Shown piece after piece: positions 61,051-64,000 of a stretch of 64,000 bases of DNA (its first letter is position 1; each line of letters opens with the position of its first letter). The DNA is from Streptomyces sp. NBC_00523 (GTDB lineage: Bacteria; Actinomycetota; Actinomycetes; Streptomycetales; Streptomycetaceae): positions 2,170,001 through 2,234,000 of the forward strand of contig NZ_CP107836.1 in assembly GCF_036346615.1 (NCBI RefSeq), given 5' to 3'. A model generated the notes under the pieces. The model was not told where the DNA came from. It saw only the letters and a program-made list of their open reading frames with translations, and made no database searches. The position numbers were made by a program, and so were the translations under genes.

Positions 61051-61591
61051 GGGTTGCCTCCTGATCATGTTCGGAAAATGCTTCAGCCACGCGCGTGCGC
61101 GGGGCGTTGGCCGTAGTCCACACGGGAGCGGCGGATCGCGCAAGTACCCAGCGTACGAGACCGCCTAAACGGTGACGTTTCCTGTCACGTCGCCGTCCTT
61201 CAGGCAGCCTCCCTGCGAGGGCCCGCGTCCTCCTCCACTTCCTGTCGTGTCCTACGTCCTTGGACAGCTTATGCCGTTTCGGTCCGGCATTCGGAGCCGA
61301 GCAGCCTTTTGGGAACACTTGCACGCCTTGGGCGTATGGTGGCGTTCCGTCCCCTCCCATCCTGCCTGCCCCGTCCTGTCCGACACCTTCTGCCTGCACC
61401 GATACCCACTCGGCGGCCGTCCATCCGCCCCGGCGGAGCCCGGCCGGGGACGCGTTCGCGGTTACCTCTCGGTAGAGATGACGTACGCGTTTCAGCGGTA
61501 CACGATGGGGATGGCGTACACATCCTCATGCCCGGGGGCAGGACTCCCGCAACAGGCCCCGAAGCGCAGCACCGAACAGCGAAGGAACAGC
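61051..61591. other. 541-bp divergent promoter region of DUF3052 and aceE
   Basis: No gene is convincing; short frames on both strands lack homology-like character. It should contain two divergent promoters and a long aceE leader. I did not recognise a riboswitch or a clear -10/-35 pair. Confidence 0.5.
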
Positions 61592-64000
61592 GTGGCTTCC
61601 GGATCCGATCGCAACCCGATCATCATTGGCGGCCTTCCGAGCCAGGTCCCGGATTTTGATCCCGAAGAGACCCAGGAATGGCTCGACTCCCTCGACGCCG
61701 CCGTCGACGAGCGAGGCCGTGAGCGGGCCCGCTATCTCATGCTCCGGCTCATCGAGCGAGCGCGCGAGAAGCGCGTCGCCGTGCCGGAGATGCGCAGCAC
61801 GGACTACGTCAACACGATCGCCACGAAGGACGAGCCGTTCTTCCCCGGCGACGAAGAGATCGAACGCAAGATCCTCAACGCGACCCGCTGGAACGCGGCC
61901 GTGATGGTCTCGCGCGCCCAGCGTCCGGGGATCGGCGTGGGCGGTCACATCGCCACGTTCGCCTCCTCGGCCTCGTTGTACGACGTCGGCTTCAACCACT
62001 TCTTCCGCGGCAAGGACGACGGCCTCGGCGGCGACCAGATCTTCTTCCAGGGACACGCCTCGCCCGGGATCTACGCCCGCGCCTTCCTGCTGGACCGGCT
62101 GAGCGAGGCGCAGCTGGACGCGTTCCGCCAGGAGAAGTCGAAGGCGCCGAACGGGCTGTCCAGCTATCCGCACCCGCGGCTGATGCCGGACTTCTGGGAG
62201 TTCCCGACGGTGTCGATGGGCCTCGGCCCGCTCGGCGCGATCTACCAGGCGCGGATGAACCGCTACATGGAGGCGCGCGGCCTCGCCGACACCTCGGACT
62301 CGCATGTGTGGGCGTATCTCGGCGACGGCGAGATGGACGAGCCGGAGTCGCTGGGGCAGCTGTCCATCGCCGCCCGCGAGGGCCTGGACAACCTGACCTT
62401 CGTCGTCAACTGCAACCTCCAGCGCCTCGACGGCCCGGTGCGCGGCAACGGCAAGGTCATCCAGGAGCTGGAGTCCCAGTTCCGGGGCGCCGGGTGGAAC
62501 GTGATCAAGCTGGTCTGGGACCGGTCCTGGGACCCGCTGCTGGCGCAGGACCGCACGGGAATCCTGGTCAACAAGCTGAACACGACGCCGGACGGGCAGT
62601 TCCAGACGTACGCCACGGAGACCGGCGCGTACATCCGGGAGCACTTCTTCGGGGACGACCCGAGGCTGCGCGAGATGGTCAAGGACATGTCCGACCAGCA
62701 GATCCTGCACCTGGGGCGCGGCGGTCACGACCACCGCAAGGTGTACGCGGCCTATGCGGCGGCCAAGGCCCACAAGGGCCAGCCGACGGTGATCCTGGCG
62801 CAGACGGTCAAGGGCTGGACCCTCGGGCCGAACTTCGAGGGCCGCAACGCGACCCACCAGATGAAGAAGCTCACCGCCGAGGACCTGAAGCGGTTCCGGG
62901 ACCGGCTGCACATCCCGATCGCGGACAAGGAGCTGGAGGACGGCAACCCGCCGTACTACCACCCGGGCCGCGACTCGGAGGAGATCCAGTACATGCACGA
63001 CCGCCGCAAGGGCCTGGGCGGTTACGTCCCGACCCGGGTGGTGCGCGCGAAGCCGCTGCCGCTGCCGGAGGACAAGACGTACGCGGCCGCGAAGAAGGGC
63101 TCGGGTCAGCAGTCGATCGCCACCACCATGGCGTTCGTCCGCATTCTGAAGGACCTCATGAGGGACAAGGAGATCGGCAAGCGCTTCGTGCTGATCGCCC
63201 CCGACGAGTACCGCACGTTCGGCATGGACGCCTTCTTCCCGAGCGCGAAGATCTACAACCCGCTCGGGCAGCAGTACGAGTCGGTGGACCGCGATCTGCT
63301 GCTCGCGTACAAGGAGTCGCCGACCGGGCAGATGCTGCACGACGGCATCTCGGAGGCGGGCTGCACGGCCTCGCTGATCGCCGCGGGTTCGGCCTACGCC
63401 ACGCACGGCGAGCCGCTGATCCCGGTGTACGTCTTCTACTCGATGTTCGGCTTCCAGCGCACCGGTGACCAGTTCTGGCAGATGGCGGACCAGCTGGCGC
63501 GCGGCTTCGTGCTGGGCGCGACCGCCGGCCGGACGACGCTGACCGGCGAGGGGCTCCAGCACGCCGACGGGCACTCGCAGCTCCTTGCGTCGACCAACCC
63601 GGCCTGCGTGGCCTACGACCCGGCGTTCGGGTACGAGATCGCGCACATCGTGCAGGACGGTCTGCGCCGGATGTACGGCGGGACGCCCGAGGAGAACGAG
63701 GACGTCTTCTACTACCTCACCGTCTACAACGAGCCGATCCAGCACCCGGCGGAGCCCGCTGATGTCGACGTCGAGGGCATTCTGAAGGGCGTCTACCGCT
63801 ACAGCAGCGGGGAGAAGGGCGAGATCCCGGCCCAGATCCTGGCGTCCGGTGTGGCGGTGCCGTGGGCGGTGGAGGCGCAGCGCATCCTCGCCGACGAGTG
63901 GAACGTGAAGGCGGACGTCTGGTCGGCGACCTCCTGGAACGAGCTGCGGCGCGAGGCCGTGGACGTGGAGCGGTACAACCTGCTGCACCCGGAGGAGGAG
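61592..64000 (+). CDS. aceE: Pyruvate dehydrogenase E1 component, homodimeric type (3' end outside window)
   Basis: 803 codons are visible from GTG 61592 (AAGGAA 7 nt upstream), open to the right edge. Starts [19 protein letters not shown]; ThDP/Mg2+ site [40 protein letters not shown], then the transketolase-like domain ([51 protein letters not shown]). It decarboxylates pyruvate and reductively acetylates the E2 lipoyl group in the pyruvate dehydrogenase complex. Streptomycetes have more than one aceE; which paralogue this is rests on my synteny recollection only. Confidence 0.95.
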   Translation, partial: MASGSDRNPIIIGGLPSQVPDFDPEETQEWLDSLDAAVDERGRERARYLMLRLIERAREKRVAVPEMRSTDYVNTIATKDEPFFPGDEEIERKILNATRWNAAVMVSRAQRPGIGVGGHIATFASSASLYDVGFNHFFRGKDDGLGGDQIFFQGHASPGIYARAFLLDRLSEAQLDAFRQEKSKAPNGLSSYPHPRLMPDFWEFPTVSMGLGPLGAIYQARMNRYMEARGLADTSDSHVWAYLGDGEMDEPESLGQLSIAAREGLDNLTFVVNCNLQRLDGPVRGNGKVIQELESQFRGAGWNVIKLVWDRSWDPLLAQDRTGILVNKLNTTPDGQFQTYATETGAYIREHFFGDDPRLREMVKDMSDQQILHLGRGGHDHRKVYAAYAAAKAHKGQPTVILAQTVKGWTLGPNFEGRNATHQMKKLTAEDLKRFRDRLHIPIADKELEDGNPPYYHPGRDSEEIQYMHDRRKGLGGYVPTRVVRAKPLPLPEDKTYAAAKKGSGQQSIATTMAFVRILKDLMRDKEIGKRFVLIAPDEYRTFGMDAFFPSAKIYNPLGQQYESVDRDLLLAYKESPTGQMLHDGISEAGCTASLIAAGSAYATHGEPLIPVYVFYSMFGFQRTGDQFWQMADQLARGFVLGATAGRTTLTGEGLQHADGHSQLLASTNPACVAYDPAFGYEIAHIVQDGLRRMYGGTPEENEDVFYYLTVYNEPIQHPAEPADVDVEGILKGVYRYSSGEKGEIPAQILASGVAVPWAVEAQRILADEWNVKADVWSATSWNELRREAVDVERYNLLHPEEE

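Noticed and set aside
61526..63988. 820-aa open frame on the minus strand
   Set aside because: It is the antisense of aceE; the product is Arg/Val/Leu-rich without domains, typical of GC-rich antisense frames.

Overview
The window is about 72-74% GC by eye, with GTG/TTG starts, strong third-position GC, chains of genes overlapping by 4 bp and large transporter/regulator content. This is a Streptomyces-type chromosome. The gene order (B12/ECF locus, then Ter module, two TerD paralogues, AhpE, DUF3052, aceE) agrees with what I remember of the S. coelicolor SCO232x-SCO237x segment. Most of the window is therefore core-arm chromosome, with one accessory patch at a tRNA gene.

1-5.2 kb: 3' part of a PucR/GAF regulator, a two-domain teichoic-acid-type glycosyl/glycerophosphotransferase, a DUF3291 protein and a Cys-containing winged-helix regulator. 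5.2-11.3 kb: a cobalamin riboswitch followed by five tightly coupled genes: a secreted alpha/alpha-toroid (transcobalamin-like) protein, a second secreted tail-anchored protein, and the T, fused A-A and S parts of an ECF transporter. This is a coherent predicted corrinoid capture and import system. 11.6-39.2 kb: mostly stand-alone genes: a lysozyme-like secreted protein, secreted hydrolase, AEC permease, GT87/PAP2 enzyme, DUF2330, an inhibitory-type serpin, GNATs, four MFS exporters (one with a fused winged-helix tail), a secreted HNH nuclease, DoxX, DedA, LysR, PadR, a methyltransferase, a phosphotransferase and a threonine dehydratase-like enzyme. A decapitated monooxygenase/MerR pair lies at 36.2-36.7 kb.

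39.4-41.7 kb: three overlapping tiny Cys-motif genes face an XRE regulator and an HD (YfbR/HDDC2-like) phosphohydrolase. 42.4-47.2 kb: an accessory patch at tRNA-Val(UAC). The 3' end of the tRNA gene recurs at 43808 and 42407 as 45-46 bp att-like copies, with a deleted tyrosine integrase. The two remnant segments carry a TRADD-N-associated-type membrane protein and an Mrr-type endonuclease. An Imm32-like gene lies just outside.

47.4-50.8 kb: a DUF4097 lipoprotein, a coiled-coil membrane protein, an FmdB zinc ribbon and an O-methyltransferase. 50.8-59.8 kb: a Ter stress module, with HAD phosphatase, fused phosphoribosyltransferase protein and CitE-like lyase in one operon, beside four TerD-domain proteins and a DUF475/TerC-like membrane protein. 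59.9-64 kb: AhpE-type peroxiredoxin, DUF3052 and the 5' 803 codons of aceE, which runs off the end.

Repeats include a 167-nt nearly complete inverted repeat (18016-18182) and a smaller hairpin (3999-4056). In both cases the arms supply the stop codons of the two convergent genes. No CRISPR array, rRNA or intact transposase was seen.
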